This document shows, in pieces, positions 17,418-27,800 of a DNA stretch of 64,000 nucleotides. A program made the translations under genes and the position numbers. A model generated the notes under the pieces. It worked only from the letters and a program-made list of their open reading frames with translations, did not search any database and was not told where the DNA came from. This stretch comes from Actinoplanes couchii (GTDB lineage Bacteria; Actinomycetota; Actinomycetes; Mycobacteriales; Micromonosporaceae): the NCBI RefSeq assembly GCF_016862075.1, contig NZ_BOMG01000061.1, positions 1-64,000 of the forward strand, in the 5' to 3' direction. Numbering within the stretch: position 1 is the first letter of the stretch; each line of letters opens with the position of its first letter.

Positions 17418-18476
17418 ATGACAGCAACGTGGACGTTCGCCGTCGACCGGGCCGACCTCGCCAAGACCGTCATCACCGAGGGTGTCACCCCGGCGCTCAC
17501 CGACGGTGAGGTGCTGCTGCGGGTCGACCGGGTCGGGATCACCGCCAACAACGTCACTTACGCGGTCCTCGGCGAGACGATGCGCTACTGGCGGTTCTTC
17601 CCGGGCGACCTCGGCCCGTCCTGGGGACTGCCCCCGCTCTGGGGTTTCGCCGAGGTCGCCGAGACCACGATTCCCGAGATCAAGATCGGACAGCGGCTGT
17701 ACGGCTACCTCCCGCCCGCCGGTCACCTCGTGGTCCGCCCCGAGCGCCTCGACGACACCGGTTTCCGGGACGGGTCGGCACACCGGGCCGACCTGCCGTC
17801 GCCCTACAACGCCTACCGCCTGACCACCGGCGACCCCGTCCACCGGGCCGATCAGGAGGACCTGCTGGCCCTGTTCCGGCCGCTGTTCTTCACCTCGTTC
17901 ATGCTCGCCGACCAGGTCGCCGACAACGACTTCTACGGCGCCGAGGCGATCGTGCTCTCGTCGGCGTCCAGCCGGACCGCCTACGCCACCGCCTTCGAAC
18001 TGCACGGCCGCGGGCCCCGCCTGATCGGCCTCACCTCGCCCCGGAACGTCGCGTTCACCACCGCTCTGGGGTGTTACGACCAGGTGGTGCCGTACTCGCG
18101 CATCGGTGCTCTGGACACCGTGCCCACCGTCTATCTGGACCTCTCCGGATCGCCCGCCCACCGCACCGAGCTGCGGTTCCGCCTCGGGGCGCAGCTGATC
18201 CGGGACATCGCCGTGGGCCTGACCACCGGGATCCCGAACGCGGAGGCCGCCGGTGAGGTGTTCTTCGCGCCCACCCAGATGCGCAAACGCCGCCACGACT
18301 GGGGCCGTGACGGCCTCGACGCCCGGTTCGCCGAGGCCTGGCACCGGTTCGCGGCCACCGCCGGGAGCTGGACCGACGTGCGGACCGGGCAGGGGCCGGA
18401 GGGGTTACGCCAGGCCTGGCTCGACGTCCTGGCCGGCCGGGTTCCGCCCCGGACCGGGCGCACGGTCCGATTCTGA
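17418..18476 (+). CDS. DUF2855 family protein (MDR-like oxidoreductase fold)
   Basis: The 352-residue protein matches the DUF2855 family as I recall it: an N-terminal GroES-like part (VLLRVDRVGITANNVTYAV), the YGYLPP motif, and a later Rossmann-like half with VLSSASSRTAYATAF. Its reaction is unknown. The gene converges on the SDR gene at 18405 with a 72-bp overlap, and its stop codon lies inside a 15-bp tandem repeat. Confidence 0.8.
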   Translation: MTATWTFAVDRADLAKTVITEGVTPALTDGEVLLRVDRVGITANNVTYAVLGETMRYWRFFPGDLGPSWGLPPLWGFAEVAETTIPEIKIGQRLYGYLPPAGHLVVRPERLDDTGFRDGSAHRADLPSPYNAYRLTTGDPVHRADQEDLLALFRPLFFTSFMLADQVADNDFYGAEAIVLSSASSRTAYATAFELHGRGPRLIGLTSPRNVAFTTALGCYDQVVPYSRIGALDTVPTVYLDLSGSPAHRTELRFRLGAQLIRDIAVGLTTGIPNAEAAGEVFFAPTQMRKRRHDWGRDGLDARFAEAWHRFAATAGSWTDVRTGQGPEGLRQAWLDVLAGRVPPRTGRTVRF

Positions 18477-19292
18477 ACGGTCCGATTCTGACCGGTCCGA
18501 TTCTGAACGGTGCGGTTCGGACATGTCCATCAGCCGCCCGGCGTCCCGCGGATCCAGGGTGGGCAGGTCCAGCGGCAGCCGCCGGCCCCGATCGATCGCG
18601 GTCAACGGCGCGGCCGGCGGCTCGTCCACGAACGTGTGGATCGGGGCGACCGCCCTGGTCACCGGCTGAGCCGCCACCGCCGCCAGCAGGCGCAGCACGC
18701 CGCGCAGCACCGGCCGGAGAGGGCTGTGGTCCCCGCTCCTGGTGAACCCCGGGTGGTACAGCACGTACCGGGCCCGGCTCCCGGACCGCTCCGCGAAACC
18801 CACGCCGAGCAAGTCGTTCGCCCGGCCGGCCTGCAACTGCGCGGTGACCATCGCATAGTCCGCCGCCAGCGACGGATCGGCCCAGTGCACCGCGCCCCGG
18901 CGGGTGCCGACCCCGGCCACGTTCACGATCACCGGCCGCTCCGCCCGGTCCAGGGCCGGCGCCAGACCCAGACCGAGCAGGTACCGGCTCAGGTAGTAGA
19001 GCGCGAACGTCCGCTCCAGCCCGTCCGCGGTCACCACCCGGCGTGGCGACACCCCGTTCGCGAACAGCGCCAGAGCGTCGATCACCTGATGATCGGCCAG
19101 GATCTCGCCGACGATCCGGTGGTTCTCCGCCACACTCGACAGATCCACCCGGTGGAAACTGATCCGCCCGTTCGATCGCGCCGGGTCCGCGCTGCGTCCC
19201 AGCACCAGCACCCGGTCACCCCGCTGTGCCCGCTCCTGGGCGAACACCCGGCCCATGCCCTGCGTTCCGCCACTGACCACCACGACTGCCAT
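18405..19292 (-). CDS. short-chain dehydrogenase-like protein
   Basis: The 295-residue protein begins with the NAD(P) motif SGGTQGMG and has a later IVNVAGVGTRRG strand as in SDRs. At the expected catalytic site the sequence is YAMVT, so the Lys of YxxxK is absent; the following ANDLLGVGF segment is typical of an SDR subfamily. The C terminus carries SESDR repeats. It is divergent from an HxlR regulator 49 bp away, a common regulator-target pair. ATG 19292 is chosen because AGG lies nine bases upstream; 19301 is possible. Confidence 0.78.
   Translation of the reverse strand: MAVVVVSGGTQGMGRVFAQERAQRGDRVLVLGRSADPARSNGRISFHRVDLSSVAENHRIVGEILADHQVIDALALFANGVSPRRVVTADGLERTFALYYLSRYLLGLGLAPALDRAERPVIVNVAGVGTRRGAVHWADPSLAADYAMVTAQLQAGRANDLLGVGFAERSGSRARYVLYHPGFTRSGDHSPLRPVLRGVLRLLAAVAAQPVTRAVAPIHTFVDEPPAAPLTAIDRGRRLPLDLPTLDPRDAGRLMDMSEPHRSESDRSESDRSESDRAPGPGRNPAGQDVEPGLA
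18464..18522. repeat. 15-bp tandem repeat, about four copies, across overlapping gene ends
   Basis: Units begin at 18464, 18479, 18494 and 18509, the last degenerate. On the minus strand the repeat encodes SESDR pentapeptides near the C terminus of the SDR. On the plus strand its first unit holds the DUF2855 stop codon. Confidence 0.85.
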
Positions 19293-19341
19293 GAGTGCCA
19301 TCCTGGTGAGACGGCCGTACCGAGGGGAAGAAGGCACTTCC

Positions 19342-19728
19342 ATGTCCACAACGCACACCGGTGTGCCCACCGCGCTGCCGCATCCGGTGCCCGCCGCCGA
19401 GTACCAGGCCTGCCCGGTGACCGACGTGCTCCAGCTGTTGGGCGACAAGTGGACCCTGCTGCTGATCAGCCTGCTGGGGCAGCGGCCGTACCGGTTCAAC
19501 GAACTGCACCGGGCCGTCGACGGCATCAGCCAGCGGATGCTCACCCGCACCCTGCGCACCCTGGAGACCGACGGCCTGGTCGAGCGCGAGGTGTTCCCGA
19601 CCGTCCCGCCGTCGGTCGAGTACCGGCTGTCGCCGCTCGGGACCAGCCTCCTCGAACCGGTGTCCGCGCTGGCCGGCTGGGCGGTCACCCACCACGGCGA
19701 GATCGTCGCGGCCCGCGGCCGCCGGTAG
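19342..19728 (+). CDS. HxlR-family transcriptional regulator
   Basis: The 128-residue protein has the HxlR winged helix: CPVTDVLQLLGDKWTLLLI, RFNELHRAVDGISQRMLTRTLR, and ERVE-like wing residues followed by VEYRLSPLG. These are dimeric sensors of quinones, aldehydes or redox stress. It probably controls the divergent SDR gene. An RBS (GGGGAAG) precedes the ATG. Confidence 0.88.
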   Translation: MSTTHTGVPTALPHPVPAAEYQACPVTDVLQLLGDKWTLLLISLLGQRPYRFNELHRAVDGISQRMLTRTLRTLETDGLVEREVFPTVPPSVEYRLSPLGTSLLEPVSALAGWAVTHHGEIVAARGRR

Positions 19729-19747
19729 GACGTGCGGCTGGCCCGGC

Positions 19748-20431
19748 CTAAGGCGACACCAGCCCCATCTCGTAAGCCATGATCACCAGATGCACCCGGT
19801 CGCGGGCGCCGAGCTTGGTGAACAGCCGGGCCACGTGGGCTTTGGCCGTGGCCGGAGAGATGTGCAGTTCGGCCGCTATCTCCTGATTGGAGCGGCCCAG
19901 ACCCACCAGGGTCAGCACCTCCCGTTCCCGCCCGGTGATCCCCGCCAGGCCCGGCCCACCACCACTGCGCCCGGCACGCACGCCCCGGGCGGCCTCCGGC
20001 TCGGGACGGGCGCCGGTGAACTGTGCGATCAAGCGGCGGGTGACGCTCGGCGCGATCAGGGCGTCCCCGCCCGCGACCACCCGGACCGCCCCGAGGATGT
20101 CGTCCAGCGCCATGTCCTTGACCAGGAAACCGCTGGCCCCGGCCCGCAGAGCCGCATACAAATGGTCGTCGTCGTCGAACGTGGTCAACATCAGCACCCG
20201 CGCCGGGTCCGCCCCGGACACGATGTGCCGGGTGGCCTCGATGCCGTCCATCACCGGCATCCGGATGTCCATGACCACCACGTCGGGCAGCAGCTCCCGG
20301 GCCAGCCGGACCGCGTCGCTCCCGGTTCCCGCCTCACCCACGACGACCAGATCCGCGGTGCTGTCGATGAGCACCCGGAGCCCACTACGGATCAACGGCT
20401 GGTCATCGGCCAGCACCACCCGGACACTCAT
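19748..20431 (-). CDS. NarL/FixJ-type response regulator
   Basis: The 227-residue protein has a receiver domain with phospho-acceptor D55 (VVVMDIRMP), acidic pair D9-D10 and K105 in FLVKDM, then a LuxR helix-turn-helix (LTGREREVL-like sequence GITGREREVLTLVG, SPATAKAHVARLF). It lies 31 bp downstream of the histidine kinase and is its partner. Confidence 0.92.
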   Translation of the reverse strand: MSVRVVLADDQPLIRSGLRVLIDSTADLVVVGEAGTGSDAVRLARELLPDVVVMDIRMPVMDGIEATRHIVSGADPARVLMLTTFDDDDHLYAALRAGASGFLVKDMALDDILGAVRVVAGGDALIAPSVTRRLIAQFTGARPEPEAARGVRAGRSGGGPGLAGITGREREVLTLVGLGRSNQEIAAELHISPATAKAHVARLFTKLGARDRVHLVIMAYEMGLVSP

Positions 20432-20462
20432 CCGGCCATCCTCCCCACCCGCCGTCCGGCGG

Positions 20463-21635
20463 TCACGACGGCACCGGGACGCGGGCGGTGACCCGGAACC
20501 CGCCGCCCGGCCGCGGCCCGGCACTGAAATCCCCGGCGAGCAGGGCGACCCGCTCCCGCATGCCGATCAGACCGTGCCCGATCAGACCGTGCCCGGCGCC
20601 GGAGGCCGGGACCGCCGTCACCGCCGGGCCTGCCGGGCCGTCGTCGGTGATCTCGATGGTCAGCTCGGTGGGGGCCCGGGTCAGGGTGACCTCGCAGTGG
20701 CCGGTGCCCGCGTGCCGGATCACGTTGGTCAGCGCCTCCTGGACGATGCGGAACGCCGACACGTCGATGTCCGGGGGCAGCGGGCCGTGGTCGCCGATCC
20801 AGCGGACATCGACGTGGACCCCGGCCTTCCGGGTGCGGGCGACCAGCCCCTCCAGGTCGGCGAGGCCGGGCGCCGGGGCCAACTCGACGGCGCCCGGGCC
20901 GGTGCCCGGATCGATGGCGGGACCGGTGTCGGGCCGGCGCAGCGTGCCCAGCATCCGCCGTAGGGCGGCCAGAGTCTCCCGGCTGGTGTCCTCGATCGCG
21001 GCGAGCGCGTCCCGGGCCGCGACCGGCTGGGTGTCGATGACGCGGCGGCCCATGCCGGCCTGGACGGCGATGACGCCGATGCTGTGCGCGACCATGTCGT
21101 GCACCTCGCGGGCGATCCGCAGCCGCTCGGTCTGCACGGCCGCGGCCTCGGAGCGGGCCCGCTGGACGGCGGCGAACGCACGCCGCTGCCGGACCGAGTT
21201 GCCGATCACCCAGGCCGTGACGACCGCCAGCACCTCGGCGGCGGGGAGACTCAGGATGTCGATGGCCCCGGCGGCGGCGGTCAGGGCCAGCCCAGCGACC
21301 AGGGTCAGGGCAGCGGCGGTGAGCGAGACCAGGGGCGTCCGGCGGGCGGCGACGACCCCGGTCGCGGTGAGGATCGCGGCGGCGATCAGGGCCTGCATCA
21401 GCCGCTGGACGACACCGGGCCCGGCCAGGGTGAGGGCGGCCAGCAGGAGCAGGAGCAACACCAGCGTGGTCACCGGCTGCCGCCGCAGCAGGCCCCGCAG
21501 CGGCAGCAGGCTGAGCAGGGCCACGACGATCGAGGTCACCTGATCCAGCCGCAGGTAGACCGCGACGGCCACGAGGAACAGGGACAGGACGGCGCCGCAC
21601 CAGGACAGCACCGCCGCACGGTTCAGGCTCGGCAT
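20463..21635 (-). CDS. NarL-system sensor histidine kinase (HisKA_3)
   Basis: The 390-residue protein has about five hydrophobic segments in residues 1-145, a HisKA_3 dimerisation domain with phospho-acceptor H179 (REVHDMVAHS), and a HATPase domain ending in the G box. The G box contains a duplicated GHGLI (GHGLIGHGLIGMRER) caused by a 15-bp duplication at 20565-20594; other kinases have one copy. The short loops outside the membrane suggest it senses the bilayer or a lipophilic signal. Confidence 0.9.
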   Translation of the reverse strand: MPSLNRAAVLSWCGAVLSLFLVAVAVYLRLDQVTSIVVALLSLLPLRGLLRRQPVTTLVLLLLLLAALTLAGPGVVQRLMQALIAAAILTATGVVAARRTPLVSLTAAALTLVAGLALTAAAGAIDILSLPAAEVLAVVTAWVIGNSVRQRRAFAAVQRARSEAAAVQTERLRIAREVHDMVAHSIGVIAVQAGMGRRVIDTQPVAARDALAAIEDTSRETLAALRRMLGTLRRPDTGPAIDPGTGPGAVELAPAPGLADLEGLVARTRKAGVHVDVRWIGDHGPLPPDIDVSAFRIVQEALTNVIRHAGTGHCEVTLTRAPTELTIEITDDGPAGPAVTAVPASGAGHGLIGHGLIGMRERVALLAGDFSAGPRPGGGFRVTARVPVPS

Positions 21636-21714
21636 ACCGTCGAGATTAGATTTCCGGCCCCTTTCCGGCGTCGGCCCGCGGGCGTAATACCGGGGTATGA
21701 CGCCCGGCCGGCGG

Positions 21715-22509
21715 TCAGCGGACGGCGGCGTCCCGGATCCGGACCACGGCCCGGGTCGGCGTGCCCGCGAAACCGTGCACGTCGGCCGTGAAACAGGCCA
21801 GGAAGGTGGGATCCCGCCGGTGGGTGGCCGATACCCGGCCGAACAGCTGGACCTTGTTCTTCAGCAGCAGGAAGTCGGTCTCGTCGGTGATCTCGACGTC
21901 GAAGACCGGTACGTCCGCGTCGTCGGCCGGATCGAGTTCGACGACACCGCTGAGGCTCAGGCCGAGGTTCTCCGTCAGCCCGGAGCCGGCGATCTCGGCG
22001 TGCGCGATCGCCGACACCCGCATCGCCGGCCGGGTGGTCTCGTCGATCACGGTGACGGGCAGCACCGTGTGCGGCTCGGCCGGCGTGCCGAACGTGACCA
22101 GACGTGTGCTGTCCAGGTCGTAACCGGTGATCCGGACGGTCAGGACGGACGCGGCGACCGGGTCGCCGACGTGCCACGGCCGGCTGGTCTCGGTGAACCG
22201 GACCGACTGGCGCGTGGTGATGCCGATCCGGTCCCGGATCAGCAGGCCGGCCAACGACAAGCCCGGCAGGTCGCGCCCCTGGAGAGTGACCATCACATGC
22301 GGAGCGTCACCGAGTTGGCTGAACCGATCCACCCACTCCTCGGGATCGAACACCGCTGTGCCGGCCACTGAGACGCTCTGCACGACCTTACCGCTCGAGG
22401 TGGGCTCGGTCACCAGGCGCGCCCGCACCTCGGTGATTGCCCAGCCCAGAGGCGCCAGCATCGCCTCGTCGACCACTACTTCGACCTGCTCGACCGTCTT
22501 GTCCACCAC
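21715..22509 (-). CDS. hypothetical protein divergent from the SMC-like operon
   Basis: A 264-residue soluble protein with alternating hydrophobic/polar strands throughout, so probably all-beta, and no signal peptide, membrane helix or recognisable motif. It is separated by 74 bp from the divergent SMC-like operon at 22584, which suggests shared control, but nothing in its sequence ties it to DNA processing. It does not look like the JetD nuclease: I see no Toprim-like acidic motifs. Confidence 0.6.
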   Translation of the reverse strand: MVDKTVEQVEVVVDEAMLAPLGWAITEVRARLVTEPTSSGKVVQSVSVAGTAVFDPEEWVDRFSQLGDAPHVMVTLQGRDLPGLSLAGLLIRDRIGITTRQSVRFTETSRPWHVGDPVAASVLTVRITGYDLDSTRLVTFGTPAEPHTVLPVTVIDETTRPAMRVSAIAHAEIAGSGLTENLGLSLSGVVELDPADDADVPVFDVEITDETDFLLLKNKVQLFGRVSATHRRDPTFLACFTADVHGFAGTPTRAVVRIRDAAVR

Positions 22510-22583
22510 GACCGCCTTCCACCCCGGGAGCCCGGAACCATAGCAGCGGAGGGCTTGCCGGACCCGGGCGATAAGGTTCCCGG

Positions 22584-24035
22584 GTGTTACAGCCAGCCAC
22601 CGACCTCGGATTCGCGCAGCGCGTCAAGGCGCTCGCCTGCACCGCGCCGCTGCATGACCTGGACAACCGGAAGAACCAGGTGCAGACGGCGGACTTCTCC
22701 GTCTACCAGATGAGTGAGCTGGCTCTCAACGCCATCGACCTGGTCACCCTGGCGATGGATTTCGACGCCGGAGCCCCGCCGGAGCTGATCGTGACCGGGG
22801 TCGCCGGGTTCGCCGCCCGGCAGGCGCCGCTGCGGGCCGGCGGCGAGCACCTGCGGGCCGCCCGGTGGGTGCTGGAGAGCCTGCTCAACGTGGGTTCCGC
22901 CGATCGCGGGTTCCGGGCGGTCTACGGGATGACCGCCGGTGACGGGTCGTACCAGCGCTTCGAATTCGATTTCAAGCTCCTGGAGGAGGTCGTCGGCCCG
23001 GACGGCAGCATCTTCCTGCGCGCCACCAACGAGGCCGTCAACGTGCTGGTCGGGGCGCTGGAGCTGGACATCGAGTCCGCCCAGATCGCCGCTGACCTGC
23101 GGCTGGAGACGCTGATCCGGCGCGGCCGGCTGTCCGACGCGCAGTCGGCGGCCCAGTCCGCGCGGTACCGGACGATCCAGTACGGGGAGAAGCTGCGCCA
23201 GCGCCTCGAAGCGACCGAGCGGGACGTCCGGACGGTCGACTGGCTGCACGAGATGCCGAAGTTCATCGCCGAGGCACTGGAGCACATCGCCGCCCGCTAC
23301 CGCGCCGAGAACGCGATCATGACCAACATCACCGAGGTCCGGGACACCGCCGACACCCCGGCGACGAAGCTGCAGGCGGCGAAACTGGTCGACGTGGTCC
23401 GGGACTGTCTGCGCCGGCACGAGCAGCTGCAGGCGGCGTTGCAGGGCGCGGGCCGCCGGTTCCGGGCCCAGCAGGACCGGCAGACGTTCGCCCCGGGCAG
23501 CAGTGTCGCGACGCTCGACCTGCACGCCCAGCTGCTGGTCCCGGCGCTGGGCCTGCCGGTCCGGGACGCCGAGCCGGTGCTGTCGGGTTACGTGGGGCGC
23601 AGCGCCGGGGTACACGTACCGGACGCGGTCCGTCTTCTTGATCTTTTCACCGCTCTGATCACCCCGCCCGCGGAGCGGGAGCTGCTCGGCGAGCCCGTCG
23701 AGGAGCCGGATCTGGACGAGGCGCCGGAGGAGCCGCCGTTCCCGGCCGAGTGCTACGAGCTGCTCGACGGCCTGCTGGACCTGGACCCGGAGGCGCCGCG
23801 CCGGCTGTCCGGGCTGCTCGACGAGGCCCGCCGCCTGCATCCGGAGCTGCCGCACCTGGTGGTGGTGCGAGTGGTCGCGCTGGCGGCCCAGGAGATCAAC
23901 CCCGCGTTGCGGCACAACCTGCCGGGTGTCTACGTCGCGGTCGACGACGGCACACCCCTGATGGACGCCGAGTACGGCGGTGCCGACCTGATCGTGGCCC
24001 GGGCCCGTGTGGAGAAGGAAGAAGTGATGGCATGA
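22584..24035 (+). CDS. kleisin-like subunit of an SMC-like complex (MukF/JetA position)
   Basis: The 483-residue soluble protein is strongly helical and acidic, with a long charged helical middle (about 190-330) and an acidic C-terminal linker (EEPDLDEAPEEPPF). It is the first gene of a three-gene operon whose last gene is an SMC-like ATPase. Size, order and helical character fit the kleisin subunits MukF, MksF and JetA. I cannot recognise the DUF3375 JetA family in it, so the assignment is by context. Start GTG 22584 has AAGG seven bases upstream. Confidence 0.65.
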   Translation: MLQPATDLGFAQRVKALACTAPLHDLDNRKNQVQTADFSVYQMSELALNAIDLVTLAMDFDAGAPPELIVTGVAGFAARQAPLRAGGEHLRAARWVLESLLNVGSADRGFRAVYGMTAGDGSYQRFEFDFKLLEEVVGPDGSIFLRATNEAVNVLVGALELDIESAQIAADLRLETLIRRGRLSDAQSAAQSARYRTIQYGEKLRQRLEATERDVRTVDWLHEMPKFIAEALEHIAARYRAENAIMTNITEVRDTADTPATKLQAAKLVDVVRDCLRRHEQLQAALQGAGRRFRAQQDRQTFAPGSSVATLDLHAQLLVPALGLPVRDAEPVLSGYVGRSAGVHVPDAVRLLDLFTALITPPAERELLGEPVEEPDLDEAPEEPPFPAECYELLDGLLDLDPEAPRRLSGLLDEARRLHPELPHLVVVRVVALAAQEINPALRHNLPGVYVAVDDGTPLMDAEYGGADLIVARARVEKEEVMA

Positions 24036-24823
24036 CCACCCAACTGACCGCCGACGCCGCCCGTCTGGTCGGCTACGGCCTGCGCCCGAGGCTGGTCCCG
24101 GCCCGTGACGACACCTACCGCGGCCTGATCGTCAGGGCGTCCACCGACGACGAGTTCGCCGCCGCCGTACAGGCCGTGGCAGCCGGTTTCGACCTGGTCG
24201 TGATGGAGATCAGCGAACGGGCCGGCATCGTGGTGGCGTCCACCGACGAGAGCGTCTTCGCGATCCGCGCTGGCGACTACTGGCGCCGCGCCGGCGGTGA
24301 CGGCAAGGCCTCCGACCGGGTCCTGCACGCCCTGGCCCACCTGGGCGCGGCGACGATGGCGTTCCCGCGCCCGGCCGACCTGGCCAACGAGACCTACCTG
24401 GGCCGGATCACCGTCGACGGGGTGGAGGCGTTCGTCCGGGAGGCCGCGGGCCGGCTCGCCGAGGCCGCCGTGCGGAACGACGACGCCGACACCGCCGCCG
24501 GTGAGCCGGGCCTGGAGGCGTCCTGGCGGGTCTACAGCCGGCGGGCGCAGACCGGCAGCACCGGCGACGGCCGCCGCCTGCCGTCCAGCACCACCGGGAT
24601 CGTCGGCCGGGCGCTGACGTTCCTATCCGAGCAGGGTCTGCTGACCAGGACCGGCGACGAGCGGCACGGCACCTACCGGACCACGCCGCGGTACCGGACC
24701 CAGGTGCGCGAGGCGGGTGTGCTGATGTTTGACGAGCTGCTGAGTCTCGGCATCACCGCGATCAGCGACGGTTCCGCCACCATCGAGGTCGCGTGGACCC
24801 CCGAAGCACTGACCGAGCTGTAG
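24032..24823 (+). CDS. winged-helix (KITE-like) subunit, MukE/JetB position
   Basis: The 263-residue protein overlaps the preceding stop in ATGA, so translation is coupled. Its C-terminal third (SSTTGIVGRALTFLSEQGLL then GTYRTTPRYRTQVRE) has the rhythm of a winged helix, as in MukE, MksE and JetB proteins that bind the kleisin. The N-terminal half is mixed alpha/beta. Homology is not evident by eye; role is inferred from operon position and size. Confidence 0.62.
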   Translation: MTTQLTADAARLVGYGLRPRLVPARDDTYRGLIVRASTDDEFAAAVQAVAAGFDLVVMEISERAGIVVASTDESVFAIRAGDYWRRAGGDGKASDRVLHALAHLGAATMAFPRPADLANETYLGRITVDGVEAFVREAAGRLAEAAVRNDDADTAAGEPGLEASWRVYSRRAQTGSTGDGRRLPSSTTGIVGRALTFLSEQGLLTRTGDERHGTYRTTPRYRTQVREAGVLMFDELLSLGITAISDGSATIEVAWTPEALTEL

Positions 24824-24839
24824 AAAGAGACATAGATAC

Positions 24840-27800
24840 ATGTACGAGCTGAACCGTGTCCGGCTGTTCGGGGTGGGCCCACGCGGCGCGCGGTACACCG
24901 ACGTCACCCTGGACCTGTCCGGGGTCGGCGCGGCCGTCGGCGGGCAGGGCGCCCTGTTCGGGACGGCGGTGCGCCGGCCCAGCCCGTACAGCCTGCTCCT
25001 GCTGGAGAACGGCGGCGGCAAGAGCGTACTGCTGAAGCTGCTCTTCTCGGTGGTGCTGCCGGGCCGTCGCAACACCGTGGGCGGATCGGCCTCGGTGATG
25101 GAGAAGTTCGTCGTCGGTGACGACGCCGCACACGTGGTGCTGGAGTGGATGCACGTCCGCAGCGGCGAGCGGGTGATCACCGGCAAGACGTTGCAGCGGC
25201 GGCGCAGCGGCCCGGCCGGTGACAAGCTGGGCGAGCACTGGTGGTCGCTGCGCCCGCACGCCGATGTGGAGATCGACGCGCTGCCGTTCACCGTGGACGG
25301 TCGCCGGCTGCGGCTGGACGGGTTCCGTGACGCGCTGCAGGAGATCGACCGGGTGACCCCGGTGACGCAGCTGACCTGGGTCGGGCCGGAGGTCGGCAGC
25401 TGGGTGGAGCACCTGCGGGCGATCGGCATCGAACCGGACCTGTTCGGCATCCAGCGCCGGATGAACGCCGACGAGGGCGACGCGGCGACCGCGTTCAAGT
25501 TCCGGTCCAGCCGCGAGTTCGTCGAGTGGCTACTCAACGTGGTCCTCGACCCGCAGGACCCGGCGAGTGTCGCGGAGAACTTCGGCATCTACGCCCGGAC
25601 CGTCGGCGACCGCCGGGCGATGCTGCTGGAGAAGGAGTTCGCCGACGGCGCGGTCGCGGCGCTGCGGCCGGTCGGCGCCGCGCACGAGCGCTACCAGCGG
25701 GCCCGTGCCGCCCGGGCCACCGCCGAGACCAGCGGACTGATGCTGCTGGGCCGGGTCCGGGCCCGGGAGATCGCCGAGGGTGAGGCCGCCGACCGGCTGA
25801 AGGAACTCGCCGACGAGGCCGCCGGGGACGCCGAGGCCCGGGAGAACGACCGGGACCGGGCCCGGGACATCGTCAACGAGACCCGGCGGCAGACCCTCGC
25901 TCTGGAGCTGGCCGCCGCACAGCGGGAGAAGCAGACGGCCGCCGAGGCCCGGGACCTCTCCGGCGCCGACCTGGTCGCCTGGGAGCTGGCCGGGCTGCTG
26001 GACCGGCAGAACACCGCCGAGCGGGCCGCCGCCGGGTTCACCGAGCAGATCCTGCGGGCCGAGGCCGACGCCCGCCCGCTGCTGCACGACCGGGACCGGG
26101 CCGCCGGGCGGCTGCTCGGCAAACTCGCCGCCGAGGCCGGCGCCGCCCGCGACGAGCAGGCGCGGCTGGAGGAACTCGCCGGTGAGCTGCTCGAGGAGGC
26201 CCGGGAGGCGGACACCGCCCGGACCCAGGTGACCCGGGACGCCGAGCGCTGGCGTACCGAACAGACGTCGATCACCGGTCAGGTGGCGGAGAGCCGCCGT
26301 CAGGTCGAGGCCGCCGTCACCGCCGGGCTGCTGCCGGCCGGCCGCCCGGTCCCGGACACCGCCGCCGAGGCCCGTGACCTGGCCGGGCGGGCCGCCGCCG
26401 ACCTGACCCGCCTGGAACAGCTCGCCCGGGACGCCGACGCCACCGCCCGCGCCGCGAACGGGCAGGCCGGGGCCACGGCAGCCGATCTGCTCGCCGTCCG
26501 GGGCCGCCGCGACGACACCGCCCGTACCGTGCAGGCGATCCTCGGCCGGGCCGCCGACCTGGCCGGCGACGAGATCGTCCGGGCCGCCCTGAACACTGAC
26601 ACCGTCGGCGCCGACCTGCTCGACGACCGGATCGACTCCCTGACCCGGCAGCTCGAAATCGACGCCGGCCTGCAGGAACGCCACCTCGACGGGTTACGCG
26701 CGGAACAGCGTGACGACCAGCGGCTGCTCGACGCCCTCGGTGACGGCGGGTTCCTGCCGCCGCGCGCCGACGTCCAGGCGGCCCTCGACGTCCTGCACGC
26801 CGCCGGGATCAGCGCCCACTCCGGCTGGCAGTACCTGGCCGACAGTGTCGCCGCCGGGGAACGCGACCGTGTCATCGCCGAGCAGCCGCAGCTGGCCGAC
26901 GGCGTGATCGTCGCCGATACGACCATGCTGGCCACCGCCCGCGCCGTCCTGACCGCGGCCCGGTTGCTGCCCGCGGCGGCAGTCGCGGTCGCCACCGGAG
27001 ACCGGATGCTGACCCCGGCCGCCGAGGCCGGTGCGGTATTCGTGATCGGGCCGAACCCGGCGCTGTTCGACCCGGACGCCGCCGAGCAACGCCGTGAGCA
27101 GCTGCGCCACGCGATGACCGCCCGCGGCGCCGAGATCAGCGACGGGGCCGCCGCGCTGACCCGGCACCGGGCCGTCCTGGCCGAGCTGATCGCCTGGCGC
27201 CGGGACTGCCCGGCCGGCCGGCTCACCGTGCTCCGCGACGAACTGGCGGCCCGCGAGGAGGCGGTCGTCGCCGCCGCCGAGACCGACACCCTGGCCCGGC
27301 AGGCGGTCGCTGCGGCCGAGGCGGACCGCGACCGCGCCGCCGAGGACCTGGCCGAGCTGCGCCTGCACGAACGTGCCGCGGCCGACCGGGCCGGTGAGCT
27401 GACCCGGCTGGCCGGGGCGGTCGCCGTCGTCGACCGGCTCCGCGAGCGGCTGCCCGATCTGACCGGCCAGGTCACCCGGGCCGAACGCTCCGAGCGGGAA
27501 CTCGGCGAGCGGGCCGAGTCGCTGCGCGGCCGGGCCACCGAGGCCACCCGGTCCGCCGACAACGCCGCCGCCCGCGCCGAACGCCAGCGCACCGAGATGA
27601 CCGAGGTCGCCACCTCCACCGGCGAGCACTCCGCGGAGGTTCCGGACGATTCGGTGCCCGACCTGCGGGCGGTGTACCGGGCCGCGCAGGCCGCCTACGC
27701 CGCCGTCGAGGTCGGCCAGGACATCCGGGCCGAGGCGGTCGGCGCCGAGAACGAGGCGGCCCGGCTGCGCACCCAGGTCAGCCGGCACTCCTCGGCCGAG

